64,000 nucleotides of DNA from Oscarella lobularis (GCF_947507565.1 NC_089175.1:4267733-4331732), one strand, 5' to 3'; positions 16,001-28,385 are shown, counted from the stretch's first letter. The notes: generated from the sequence alone by a model not told the origin. Numbers and translations: made by a program.

Positions 16001-18225
16001 ACACCGCCTGACGAAATATATATACCGCCTGCCGGAGGAGTACGTACACCGCCTGACGGTATATATATACCGCTTGCAGGCGGAGTACGTACAACGCCTA
16101 ACGAAATATATATACCGCATGCCGGAGGAGTACGTACACCGCCTGACGGAATATATATAGCGCCTGCCGGAGGAGTACGAACACCGCCTGACGGAATATA
16201 TATACCGCCTGCAGGCGGAGTGCGAACAACGCCTGACGGAATATATATACCGCCTGCCGGAGGAGTACGAACACCGCCTGACGGAATATATATACCGCCT
16301 GCACGCGGAGTACGAACAACGCCTGACGGAATATATATACCGCTTGCAGGCGGAGTACGTACAACGCCTGACGGAATATATACACCGCCTACCGGAGGAG
16401 TAAGAAGAACGCCTACCGGAGGAGTAAGAACAACGCCTAACGAGATATATATACCGCCTGCCGGAGAAGTACGAACAACGCCTGACGGAATATGTACACC
16501 GTCTGCAGGCGGAGAACGAACAACGCCTGACGAAATATATATACCGCCTGCAGGCGGAGAACGAACAACGCCTGACGGAATATATATACTGCCTGCAGGC
16601 GGAGAACGAACACCGCCTGAGGAAATATATATACCGCCTACACGCGGAGTACGAACAACGCCTGACGGAATATATATACCGCCGGCCGGCGGAGTACGAA
16701 CTTCTTCTGACGAATAATATATACCGCCTCCTGGAAGAGTACGTACACCGCCTGACGGAATTTATATACCGCCTATATGCGGAGAACGAACAACGCCTGA
16801 CGGAATATATATACCGCCAGCAGGCGGAGAACGAACAACGCCTGACGGAATATATATACCGCCTGCAGGCGGAGAACGAACACCGCCTGACGGAATATAT
16901 ACACCGCCTGCAGGCGAAGAACGAACAACGCATGACGAAATATATATACTGCCTGCAGGCGGAGAACGAACACCGCCTGACGAAATATATATACCGCCTG
17001 CCGGAGGAGTACGTACACCGCCTGACGGTATATATATACCGCTTGCAGGCGGAGTACGTACAACGCCTAACGAAATATATATACCGCCTGCCGGCGGAGT
17101 ACGAACTTCTTCTGACGAATAATATATACCGCCTGCTGGAAGAGTACGTACACCGCCTGACGGAATATATATACCGCCTGTCGGAAGAGTACGAACACCG
17201 CCTGACGGAATATATATACCGCCTGCACGCGGAGTACGAACAACGCCTGACGGAATATATATACCGCCTGCCGGAGGAGTACGAACACCGCCTTACGGAA
17301 TATATATACCGCCTGCACGCGGAGTACGAACAACGCCTGACGGAATATATATACAGCCTGCAGGCGAAATACGAACAATGCCTGACGAAATATGTATACC
17401 GCCTGCCGGCAGAGTACGAACATCACCTGACGGAATATATATACCGCCTGCCGGAAGAGTACGAACATCACCTGACGGAATATATATACCGCCTGCCGGA
17501 AGAGTACGTACAACGCCTGACGGATTATATACACCGCCTGCAGGCGGAGAACGAACAACGCCTGACGACATATAAATACCGCCTCTCGGAAGAGTACGTA
17601 CATCACCTGACGTAATATATATACCGCCTGCAGGAGGAGTACGAACATCGCCTGACGGTATATATATACCGCGTTCGGGAAGGGTACGAACAACGCCTGA
17701 CGGAATATATATACCGTAGGAGTAAGAACAACGCCTAACGAAATATTTATACCGCCTGCCGGAGAAGTACGAACACCGCCTGACGGAATATATACACCGC
17801 CTGCTGGAGGAGTACGAACACCGCCTGACGGAATATATAAACCGCTTGCAGGCGGAGTACGAACAACGCCTGACGGAATATATATACCGCCTGCAGACGG
17901 AGAACGAACAACGCCTGACGGAATATATATACCGCCTGTAGACGGAGAACGAACAACGCCTGAGGGAATATATATACCGCCTGCCGGAAGAGTACGTACA
18001 CCGCCTGACGGAATATATACACCGCCTGCTGGAGGAGTACGAACACCGCCTGACGGAATATATATACCGCCTGCAGGCGGAGAACGAACAACGCCTAACG
18101 AAATATATATACCGCCAGCAGGCGGAGAACGAACACCTCCTGACGAAATATATATACCGCCTGTAGGCGGAGAACGAACACCGCATGAGGGAATATATAT
18201 ACCGGCTGCACGCGGAGTACGACGA
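10030..18225. repeat. 45-bp minisatellite array 1
   Basis: Roughly 180 units of a 45-bp repeat. Each unit has GAATATATACACCGCC followed by the 14-bp palindrome CCGCCTGCAGGCGG and GAGTACGAACA. The first part (to about 11800) is homogeneous; the rest is more diverged (PstI core often CTGCCGG). A block of about 2.3-2.4 kb is duplicated: features near 11421, 11793, 12019 and 13563 recur near 13731, 14103, 14419 and 15963, and a shorter part recurs about 970 bp further on. Since 45 = 3 x 15, long frames run through it on both strands (up to about 600 codons); these have no start context and are not annotated as genes. Confidence 0.95.
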
Positions 18226-18239
18226 AATCGAATAAGGAG

Positions 18240-21200
18240 AATAGGAGAATAGAGACTTACGCATCGGGTCTACCATAACCCTGCGAAGCGTGAGCCTGAA
18301 CAAATCCTCCCTCGCTCGTCGTAAGAAAAAATCCTCGACTCCTACACACAGGTAAGAACATTTTATTCGTTTCCAATTTTTGAGTCTTGAGTTTAAACTC
18401 GTTGTGTAGGCTTTACCACAACGGCTGTCCGTCTGACTAGCTCCGAGCCTTAGAGAGCACCTGAATCCAAAAATAAAAAACGGAAAGACAAGCACCCCAA
18501 CGAGCCAGTCATACTTTTTACGTTGTCGACAAGCCAATGGGCGGAGGCATTGAAATCTCCTTTCGTTCGAATCAACGCTTCTAGACGCGGAGAGTAGCCA
18601 AGCTGCTTGAGCCTCTTCAGCTTGAGATCTATACACAGAGCACTGTCAGATAGATGTATTTGCTCAATTCTATAAAATTTTCACCGTCAACATCGTCGTT
18701 TTCTTCTTCGTCTTCCGACGAGATGTCATTGGAAAAGATTCCGCGTCCTTCCAGTTGGCTTTTAAAGCTAGACGCGATGGAGAGAAAGAGCTCAAGATCG
18801 CGGTAGCACAAGCGAATATTGACATCCCTTTGAAAGAAAATCTAGCAAAGAGAAAATGAAGCTGTGCTACGTACACAGATACAAACGCTATGAGGTGTAG
18901 AGAGAAGTGAGGCCCCCTTTCGCCACGTGGCTGCTACAAGGTCAAAAACGCGTTGTTTGACCCCTAGAAGGTCAAAAGACGCGTTCTTTCGACTAATAGA
19001 ATCTTTTTGAAAAAGAAAAAAACGACACCAAGTATCAAACCTCACGGAAGACGGTGCTATGGAGGAGATATCAGAATGCCTCGCTCTCGTCATTACTAGG
19101 AAGGCTTTGCGACCAAGCCCTTGTCAAGTGAGGAAATTGACCAGCCACCAGGCATAATGGTCACACCTTGGGGAGAGTTACCTGCTCCCTTCTATCCTAG
19201 CTCTGAGAACTCTGATTGTTGATGTACGAGCTGGCTATTTATACTCGAGAGGGCGGAGCCTCGTTTGTACCGCAACTTGACAGCACGAAAACGCTCGTCG
19301 TTTCGACTCGGAAACCGATGCGAATCGACTGAAAATTTGATTCTGCTACCGTTTCGAGCAAAATTACGCCGCGATTCGGTTTCTATACGCGAGAAAACGG
19401 TGAAGGGAGGAGGAGCTAACAGAAAATGACATCATTGTATGACATCATTGTCTGATGTAAGAGGATACGCACTACGCTACGAAACTCGTCCTAAGACTCC
19501 TAACTACAAGCAAAAGCACGAAATCGGTTACGGAGAGAATTCTATTTCGTTCTAGAATCGGTCGGTTGCTATATGGACGCGAAAAGCGAACGTAAACGTG
19601 CAGTGACGTTGTGCTTGGTCAGCAAAAGTCAAGCAAGATGTCTGCCGGCTCTCGAACAAACTGAGCGAACTTTGGCGAGCAATCTTTAGCGTTTCTCTGA
19701 CTTTCGGCGAGCCTTTGACTACAGTATATGCTCGCATTCGCGATCTGAAAGAGAATCGCTCTCAAACGCACGGCAATATGGCCGCCGCTTTCACTGAGCA
19801 GATCTCTTTCCTCGTCGTTTCACTGCAGAAACACGAACGAGGGGGTTGGTAGAAAAATCGGAGAGACGCGAGACACCCTTTATATCGGGTAAGGTTAGGA
19901 GAGTACTCTCGTAGACCAATCGTTCTCTACCTACGACGTATAGAATCGGCTATTTTGGGGGGAGGGGGGAGGGAGAGAGAAAATCTATGCTCGGGGCCAA
20001 AGGTGCTTTAATTAATTAATTAATTAAAACGTTTGAACTGTACCTCTAAATCCGGTAATGATTCGTCGCTCCCTTGCTTCGCCTGCTTGCCTGGCTCGAG
20101 ACTGATGGCGAGTTCAGCCGGATCAATGATAGAGGGTGCAGTATCGTCTTCATTTCCTAGGCGGAACGAAAACAATTCGATCTCCGAAAGAGTCATCGAC
20201 AAGCCTCGCTTCGTACTTTCCATAACGTTTGACGTCATTACCAACGTCCACTTCAGAAAGAAAACTCGCTGTTTTAGTTAGGCTCTCAAACAGATATCTT
20301 ACCTTCAGTATAATAGCGTTGCAATCTCTCTCATTCGCATTCTGAACGACAACGAAGTCTGTTCGAGTGACACTCATGCTAATATCTTGGGCTTTTCGAC
20401 GACAGTCACTACTGGGCGATCTTCTTTCGTCGTCGCAGCCTGATAGTCAACTTAATCAACGTCGACGTCGTCCCTGGCGCTCTTGCTTGACTTCTCCAGC
20501 AAGAAATCCTTAACGGCGAGCAGTCATTCGACGATGACGTACAGTCGAGCTCGCTGCAGAACGATCGTCGCCTTTTCGCGTTTCTCAGACATCGAGAACG
20601 ATGTTTCCAACTGGGGGGAGTAGAGCTCGAACCCGTCGGATCGGGGAGTAGAGCTCGAACCCGTCGGATCGTTGAGACTGAGAATTTCCGTGAACACGTT
20701 CGCCGTGGACGCCGTCCCGACGGATCTGACTTGACGTACGTCGTTCGCAGTGAGCGCCATTGACGACAAATTGACAGTTTTGGATTGATTGGAATGGGTT
20801 TTGACGTGCAATTGGGATCGTTCGAAGTTGAATTGAGCCAGCGAGACGCGAACGGATTCCGTGCCGAGAAGGGCCAGCTCGTGCGTGACGACGAGCTCGA
20901 CACTGACATTCACTAGAGTCATCGTCAAATCGACGACGACCCAACTGCCGTCAAAGCTCGGCTAAATAGATCGAAGCTCAAAAAGAATAACGGATATTGA
21001 ATGGGGGTCATCTTACCTGCAAAATAGGATCGACAACTTTACCCTCTGGCCGTTTGAACGGGTTCGCCAATATTGTGATCAAGCATATCGTTTATGAGAT
21101 CGTACTGCCACTTGTCGACAAGAAAGTGCACAGTGGATAGCTGTTCGTCAATCTGGTGCTATAACATACTACATATATTTTCTTATTTCTTGACTACGAC

Positions 21201-24200
21201 TTTTCGTACCGTTCTTGCTTAGATCCTTGCAAAGATTTCGTTCTATCTTTAAATTTAGTTGGCACTTGTCAGCCAATACGCGTCCGCCTCGTTTCTCAAA
21301 CGCAACCGGCCAACCTTGACTCTCGCTCATTTTCCGAGCCGTGAAAACGTTTACGTCTGACAGTGACAAGTCGATGAAGTCCAAGAGACACGGACCCCTA
21401 AATCGTCCTTTCATCCACGATCGATCTTTGGCGGCGTCAGTTGACGTCAGCGGTACTTCTTACGTATTCGTACGTCGTAGGCTCGGCCGTCGAAGTCGAC
21501 CCACCTCGCTTCATCGCTTTCGAATTCAACGTCGATTCGTCGTCGGCGAAAAGAAATCGATTCGTCGCTTTCAAGATGTTCCAATTCCAAGACGATGACG
21601 TCGGTCGACGAAGAACTGCGAGAAAAGACGATCTCCGATCTATCGGCCTCGATGTTGAGAGTGATCCTAGGCGATCAAGTGGGACCCTGGTAGTCGAGAT
21701 TATTATCGGCGTCGGCTTTCATGCGCTGATACGTACGCGTCCATCGTTTGAACGAAGTGCTCACAGAAGGAAATCGTTTCCTTGAGAAAGCGCTGCGTAC
21801 GAACGTATCGCACCTTGGGCGCTTCGAGCTTGACGCGAATGTCGAAGGATCGCTTGAGATCCCAGTCCGGTTCCGCGTACTTGGTGATGGCGAAAACGAA
21901 GGGACGATCCGTCGTTCCGAAACGCTCGCCGTAGACGACAACGTTCGGCGACAGGTCGACCAAGCGAGCCGATCGAAGCTGACCGGACAGCTCTTTGCAG
22001 CCGTCTCGCATTTTGGTCGACGCCGGAAAAGGCGGCACGGGCTGGTAGTCGTCTTTGGGCTTGCTCGGCGGATGGGACGGCGTCGATTTCTTCTTGACAA
22101 AATCGGGGTTGTCCGGCACGCCGATGCCGAAGAAGTCCAATAGAATCACACACGTTTGCAGGTTGACGGTCAGCTGTAGCATGTCAAAATCGACGTCAAC
22201 CATACGGCCAATCTAAAATAAGTAAAAATCGCTTTGTTGATAGAAGTGGGGCCCACGAGTTTGACTTACGGAATTATAACGTGATTGAAAATCGGGGTCG
22301 TCCTTAGTCACTAAGATAGCGTCGATTTTCACTAATCAAGATTTTCCTCCGCCTTTCTCTCTCTTATGTACTGGTGATATGGATAGATCGCCCGTCCCGA
22401 AAGCGTGGCTCGTGTTGTCGCCTCGAGACGGCGACGAAATTGGCGACGAAATTGGCGAAGACGCGACGGGCAGCGAACGAAAGGGATTTAATATTGGCTT
22501 TCCTAACGACTGCAACACGAACAAGAGGGGACGGTATCCAGCTTTTCCCTTCACCTTTTGACATCTCGACGACATGATTTATCGATTGGGCGTGCCGACC
22601 TCTTGAGATCTTCCATCATCAGACTGCCGAGCTTCACTTGAAGACTCGTCAACGTACGGCTTAGTCTTGTTGACGGTCAACCCCAAGTTCTCCAACTTGA
22701 TTTCGACGATGTCCTTTTCGTTCAGTTTTCGCTCGTCGCGCGCGGACGACGAGACGGAGCCGCGCACGACGAACGTGAGACACGGAATAGAAACAGCGGC
22801 GACGATCTTTAGAACGTCGTCAGGAGGAGGAGACGGAGAATACGGCGATAGCTCGGAATCATCTCGAGGTGACAACGGCGGCGGCGGCGTGGAATTCACC
22901 GGAGTCGCAGGCTCCTTATCCGACTTATCTCCAGTCACAAAATCGAGGGTGATCAGAGGCTTGCTTCATTACTGGCTTAGATAAAGTGATTCGAGGCGAT
23001 GTCGTCACTTCGCCGAGTATAGAAAGCGGAGGAAGCGCGACGTTCGACGAAGAGATGACGATGTCGTCGACGTCGTTTAAGGGCGCAATTCCTTCGTCCG
23101 TTGCGAAAATTTTCCCGCCCGATGACCTCTCCGCTAGAGGATGATTGATTGTGAGTTTGAGACTCGTTTTGTTGAGTATGGCCGGACTCTGTTCCGTGTC
23201 CATACCCATCGCCGTTTACATCGATCCCTGCTCGTCCGCCGTCTCGTCGAGAGTGCATCGAAAGAGACGCATCTCCGTCAGTCGACACACGAGCCGATCG
23301 ACGAAGTAGCCCGTTCTCGTCGCTCCTAACGTAGTCGTTCGAAGCGGAAATGTGACCGAGATAGGCGACAAACATATCGCGACTGTCGAGAGCCTTGGGC
23401 AAATACACGACGGGACTCATCATGTCAAAATTGAGATAGACCTTCGAAGGAAATCCTGACGACGACTCGGGCGGGCGGCCGTCGACGACGTCCTCTTCGG
23501 CCATTTCCACGGGCCCCCCGAAGGATTTCGATAAGTACACCATGCTCTCTTTGAGCGCTTCTTTTTGCCCGACGATTCCCTTGGCAACGCCGGCGGCCGC
23601 CGTGCTCAGCGACACCGCCACTTGATCGGTGAAGTGATGAAAGTCCGACGCGCACAGTTGAAGTTCGTTGAGAAACGGGCGCGTGTGAAGATAGTGCATG
23701 GAAGCGAGTCGAGCCTTTACTTTGATCAATCCCGTTGGTTGACTATCACCGGGCGACTCGCTCGTCACCTCGAAGGATAACGGTTGATCCGGAACGTCCA
23801 CCGTCTCGTCGACATCCGCGGCGTCGCCGCCGCCGTCGTCATCCGGAGACGGCACGATGCCGACGCGAAATATTTCCTTGTACGTCGTTGAGGACTTGAA
23901 CGCCGGTCAGCGATCCGCTGACTTCGATGGAGCGACTCAGCGAGGCGCTGAGAAACAATTCGCGGAGCTGAATCGAAGCGACTTTGCGACCGATCGGATT
24001 GCCCAACGAGTGACTTCCGACGCGATTCTCGTCGCGAACCAGTAGTATGCTCAAGAAAAAGAACTCCGACGCGACTTCCGTCTTCACATTCTTTAAATTC
24101 TGAAAGCGGAGCTAAATGCGCCAAATCGTCTAGGAAGAACTACTTTTTCTACCTCGTTTCCTAGGTTTGCCTCTCTTGCAGCGATATCTTCGCTCCTTCG

Positions 24201-24961
24201 TCGTTTTTCTCGTCGGGAAACGCTCGTTCGAAGAAACTCTTCAGCTCTACGACGGTTTCCTGATTGGCTGCGCAAACGACACGGTACCGCCTCAAACAAA
24301 AAAAAAATATAATGAATAAAGTTGTACCTGTGACGTGACGAGATTTAAACTTCAGGTCGATCGTACGACGCTTTCCCGATCCGGGAAGAACGACATCGTC
24401 CGGACAGTCGTCGGTGACTTGCATGAAATCTATAGTGAGAAGAGCGTCTTCTCGAAATCGTCGACGACCTGGGGCTCCGTCTCGCCCCAGGAAATTGCCT
24501 CCTGAACGGCTCTGGGCTTCGACTACGAGAGTCCGAATCGAATCCAAGTGATCGGGATCGATGTCCTTTCGTGATCTGATGAGAAGTTCGTAGTCGCGAA
24601 CGAACGTCTGGAGAGCGTCGACCATGACTAACTAAATCCTGAAGGACGGCGCGCACGCGGACGTCGTAGGGTTTCTGAACGAAGCTGACGCGTAGTCCGG
24701 CAAAACGTAGCTCGGAAATTAGGCGATCTACGTATTTGAAGATCAGCTGCCTCGATTTTATACCTCAAATCGCTAAATATTCAAAGAACAACGACTTTAG
24801 GGAGTCGCTTCTTACCTCTCGTTTGGACTTCCCAAGCTGACTGGCTACACCGTCAAGCAAATCAACGGAGCTTCCACGAGGAGATTCGTCAGTTTCTCTT
24901 TCACAGGGAGGAGCTGAGGGTGGTGTCTCAAACTCGTCTATGACGGCCTTAGACATCGACT
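18240..24961 (-). pseudogene. VPS13D-like gene fragment (central repeats to UBA domain)
   Basis: A series of exons on the minus strand encodes the middle of a VPS13 bridge-like lipid transfer protein. Segments include LIFKYVDRLISELRFAGLRV and MVDALQTFVRDYELL (about 24300-24780), ETVVELKSFFERAFP (24166-24290), ASIQLRELFLSASLSRSIEV (about 23950), KVKARLASMHYLHTRPFLNE (23690), TMDAYVSAHE and YVRTQRFLKETISF (21700-22200), SVTRTDFVVVQNANE (20377), YRDLELFLSIASSF (18800), and a UBA-like segment LKQLGYSPRLEALIRTKGDF (about 18590). A UBA domain inside a VPS13 protein points to VPS13D. The chorein N-terminus, VAB, DH-L and PH C-terminal parts are not in the window: NUDT22/CBS lie beyond one side and ELMOD3-like exons beyond the other. 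One frame carries an in-frame TGA at 20524-20526, and a 28-bp direct duplication sits at 20615-20670. It may be a captured fragment rather than a working gene; the family call is firm, the D subtype fair. Confidence 0.6.
18850..20015. other. 1.1 kb non-coding stretch inside the VPS13D-like fragment
   Basis: Lies where an intron would be, much longer than the gene's other introns. The part at about 18915-18990 (paired GGTCAAA..ACGCGTT motifs) resembles 7790-7880 in the CBS intron. It also contains a TATTTATA at about 19237, repeated ATGACATCATTGT at 19420-19450, a G-run at 19956-19970 and (TTAA)n at 20010-20030. Nothing coding was recognised. Confidence 0.5.
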
Positions 24962-25029
24962 TCTATGGGTTACGTATATACATACCATCAGATTCTTCTT
25001 CTTCTTCTGCAGGTAGAAGACGTTCTGGA

Positions 25030-25215
25030 ACCGACGAAATTCGCATTAGAAAGCGAATTTTAAAATTCGCATTAGAAAGCGAATTTTAAAATTCGCACTA
25101 GAGAGCGAATTTTAAAATTCGCATTGGAGAGCGAATTCTAAAAGTCGAATTAGAGAGAGATTTCTAAAATTCGCATTGGAAAGCGAATTCTAAATTCGCA
25201 TTAACAAGCGAATTT
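25030..25215. repeat. Palindromic AT-rich tandem repeat
   Basis: About seven copies of a 26-bp unit containing GAATTTTAAAATTC flanked by GCATTAGAAAGC. Each unit is itself nearly palindromic, so single strands can fold back. It adjoins the inverted copy of the 104-114-bp repeat family. Confidence 0.8.
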
Positions 25216-25219
25216 TAAC

Positions 25220-25795
25220 TAATAAGCAGTCGGGCGCTGCCGTTGACCACGCCATTACTATGCACTAGTGGCGTTCCATACGCCTGATCCGCAATCGCCA
25301 TTCGCGCGAAACGAATTGAAGACACTTGCCTCACAAAAGTGGGCGTTACCGCCAGCACTTTTTATGCGCGAGTGGCTTTTGCCCGTTATTCTGTTTTGCC
25401 CGTTATTTTGCTTCAAAACTGTTCTGCCCGTTATTTTGCTTCAAAACTGTAAATTTGCTTGTTATTTTGCTTCAAAATTGTTTTGCCTGTTTTGTTCTCG
25501 CCGCTACTCTTTATGCGCGAGTGGCGTTCCTTGCGCCCGAACAGCAAGCGCCGTTCGCGCGCAACGAGGGAGACACTTGCACCCCAAAAGTAGGCGTTCC
25601 CGCCGCTACTCTTTATGCGCGAGCGGCGTTCCATGCGCCTGAACAGCAAGCGCCGCTCGCGCGCAACGAGGGAGACACTTGCACCCCAAAAGTAGGCGTT
25701 CCCGCCGCTACTCTTTATGCGCGAGTGACGTTCCTTGCGCCCGAACCGCAAGCGCCGCTCGCGCGGAACGAGGAAGACACTTGCCCGGTTTCGAA
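25220..25795. repeat. 104-bp dispersed repeat, second orientation
   Basis: At least three further units of the family seen at 1020-1320 and 6775-7330. They carry GTGGGCGTTCCCGCC, then ATGCGCGAGTGGCGTTCC, then GCGCGCAACGA. The 25225-25265 flank is the reverse complement of 1318-1355. Between units, at about 25378-25500, a short TTGCCCGTTATT..CTTCAAAACTG repeat is inserted and is echoed in reverse at 25790-25860. Confidence 0.8.
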
Positions 25796-25917
25796 GCAAA
25801 ATAAAAAGAAAATTTACAATTTTGAAGCAAAATAACGGGCAAAACGGTGTTGAAGCAAAATTTACTACTCAGTAAATTTACTACGCAGTAAATTTAGTAC
25901 CCAGTATATTTAGTACA

Positions 25918-26820
25918 AAGGAGAAGGCAAAAGGCAAAAGGGAGAAAGCAAAAGGCAAAAGGGAGAAGGCAAAAGGCAAAGGGAAAAGGCAAAACGCAAA
26001 GGGAGAAGGCAAAACGCAAAGGGAGAAGGCAAAAGGCAAAAGGCAAAAGGCAAAAGGCAAAAGGGAGAAGGCAAAAGGCAAAAGGGAGAAAGCAAAAGGC
26101 AAAAGGCAAAAGGCAAAAGGCAAAAGGGAGAAGGCAAAAGGCAAAAGGGAGAAAGCAAAAGGCAAAAGGGAGAAGGCAAAAGGCAAAAGGGAGAAGGCAA
26201 AAGGCAAAGGAGAAGGCAAAAGGCAAAGGAGAAGGCAAAAGGCAAAAGGGAGAAAGCAAAAGGCAAAAGGCAAAAGGCAAAAGGGAGAAGGCAAAAGGCA
26301 AAAGGGAGAAGGCAAAAGGCAAAAGGGAGAAAGCAAAAGGCAAAAGGGAGAAGGCAAAAGGCAAAAGGGAGAAGGCAAAAGGCAAAAGGGAGAAGGCAAA
26401 AGGCAAAAGGAGAAAGCAAAAGGCAAAAGGGAGAAGGCAAAAGGCAAAAGGGAGAAGGCAAAAGGCAAAAGGAGAAAGCAAAAGGCAAAAGGGAGAAGGC
26501 AAAAGGCAAAAGGGAGAAGGCAAAAGGCAAAAGGGAGAAAGCAAAAGGCAAAAGGAGAAAGCAAAAGGCAAAAGGGAGAAAGCAAAAGGCAAAAGGGAGA
26601 AAGCAAAAGGCAAAAGGCAAAAGGCAAAAGGCAAAAGGGAGAAGGCAAAAGGCAAAAGGGAGAAAGCAAAAGGCAAAAGGAGAAAGCAAAAGGCAAAAGG
26701 GAGAAGGCAAAAGGCAAAGGGAGAAGGCAAAAGGCAAAGGGAGAAGGCAAAAGGCAAAGGGAGAAGGCAAAAGGCAAAGGAGAAAGCAACAGGCAAAGGG
26801 AGAAGGCAAAAGGCATAGGA
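25918..26820. repeat. 7-bp purine-rich array (GGCAAAA / GGGAGAA)
   Basis: About 900 bp made almost only of GGCAAAA alternating with GGGAGAA heptamers. The plus strand is nearly all purine with regularly spaced C. The minus strand reads as a long Leu/Pro/Phe/Ala frame (up to about 346 codons) in all three frames, a by-product of the repeat. The skewed strand composition could favour non-B structure. Confidence 0.95.
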
Positions 26821-26942
26821 GAAGGACAAATTGTCCTAGGACAAATTGTCCCCAGGACAAATTGTACCTGGACAAATTGTCCCAGGACAAATTGTCTCAG
26901 GACAAATTGTCCCCAGGACAAATTGTCCCCAGGACAAATTTA
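26821..26942. repeat. Tandem GGACAAATTGTCC palindromes
   Basis: About seven copies of an approximately 17-bp unit, each holding the 13-bp near-perfect palindrome GGACAAATTGTCC joined by CCA. Similar GACAAATTTGTC motifs occur at 636-695 and 7565-7625, so this short palindrome recurs across the window's mobile DNA. Confidence 0.85.
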
Positions 26943-26949
26943 GAAACGA

Positions 26950-27415
26950 ATTAGAGACCCCTCAATAACTAAAACTCTACCTACATCACATACCTTTGAT
27001 CCCTCGATAGTCGTCCTTCCTCCTGATCACTTTTCCGTCCTTCCCACTCGCGTCCCTTGTTCATAGCCTTCTTCCTTACACTCTTCCACATCTAGAAAAC
27101 GAATTAGAAACTCCTTAATTACTAAAACTCTACCTCCATCACATGCCGTCGATCCCTTGATATTCCTTCATCTTCTTGATTGCTTGTTCCTCCTTCTCCC
27201 TCGCGTCCCTTGCTCTTGTCCTCGTTCCTCCCATTCCTATGCACCTAAAAAAACTAATTAGAAATCCTCCAACATAAAAAACTCTACCTCCATCACATAC
27301 CGTCGATCCCTTGATATTCCTCCTTCTCCTTGCTCGCTTGTTCCTCTTCTCCCTCGCGTCCCTTGGTCTTGTCCTCGTTCCTCCCATTCCTATGCACCCC
27401 CCCAAAAAAACTAAT
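26950..27415. repeat. Three tandem copies of a ~150-bp repeat
   Basis: Units start near 26963, 27119 and 27282, each with AAACTCTACCTCCATCACAT, then GATCCCTTGATATTCCT, then TCGCGTCCCTTG and end with AATTAGAAA. Copies two and three are the more alike. The minus-strand open frame here follows the repeat and has no recognised domain. Confidence 0.75.
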
Positions 27416-27419
27416 TAGA

Positions 27420-28020
27420 AATATGTAACACAATTAGGACCCAATATATACCTATGAGTATTGACTCTGCCCTAACACTGCCCCTAAAATAGACGGCCCC
27501 GACGGTAAATTTGATGAACCGGGAGAGATTTAACAGCAATACTACGTCGAGAACCACGATTAGGACCCGAATACGCGAAATAGACGCCTAAAACCACTCG
27601 ACTCCCACGAGACGAATCGATCTCCCCTCCCGGGCCCCCAATTTCCTCCGCGCAACGCCAACAAACCCTCGTGAAAGCTCGTAACATCACCGAGAAGCGC
27701 CGAAAACCAAAAAAACCGACGAGAGAGCGAATAAACGCGAAGATAACACCTCCGAACGTACACAGAGCCCCCGTAACGCGATCGCGAGCAACGAGAAGCA
27801 CGTAAAAACGTTCATAACCTTTCGCGATTGTACATCTTCCCCTCCTTTCATCGCGGTCGCCCCGTTTTGAGCCGGTTTCAGTAATCCCAGCGCAATGACT
27901 GAAAATGCAGTTCCCGTATATCAGCAACCTGAATAAACATTCTTCGCATATATTGAAAAATACGAACACGATCTCGCACACTGTCACACATGCACAGAAA
28001 AAAATTAGACAACCTAGAGC
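27420..28020. other. Unassigned stretch with one open frame
   Basis: A minus-strand frame of 167 codons (27484-27987) has a hydrophobic start and Arg-rich remainder, but no motif I can name and no visible splice partners. It may be chance or part of a repeat. I see nothing else. Confidence 0.2.
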
Positions 28021-28024
28021 GCGA

Positions 28025-28385
28025 AAAAACCGAAAATTTTCGCGGCCCGGTTCCTAATAGGGGTCCCATTTTCATCTAATATTTCTTTGCTTATTTTTAG
28101 CTGGAAATCACTCGATAGAGCTCTTCTCTAATAAAGAAAAATGTTTTCAAAGCTGCCTTAGCTTTTAAAAGAGCGAAATTTTCTCGGCTCGGTTCCTAAT
28201 GGGCGCCCCGTTTTCATCTAATAATTATTTGCTTATTTTATGCTGGAAATCAGTCGATAAAGCTCTTCTCTAATTCAGAAAAATGTTTTCAACACTGCTA
28301 TAGCTTTTAAAACAGCGAAATTTTCGCGGGCCGGTTCCTAATGGGGACCCCAATTTCTTCTAAAAAAATTTTGCGTATTTAACGT
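28025..28385. repeat. ~140-bp tandem repeat, 2.5 copies
   Basis: Units begin at about 28020, 28165 and 28310 with GCGAAATTTTCGCGG..CGGTTCCTAAT and run through TCTAAT, TTTGCTTATTTT and GAAAAATGTTTTCAA. The last copy is cut off where the 20-bp array begins. Confidence 0.75.

Noticed and set aside
9984-18225. Long minus-strand open frames (about 601, 477 and 394 codons) in the first 45-bp array
   Set aside because: They follow the 45-bp unit, overlap each other in several frames, lack promoter context and recognised domains.
25881-26921. Leu/Pro/Phe-rich frames resembling a repetitive membrane protein
   Set aside because: All three frames of the strand are open and derive from a 7-bp satellite.
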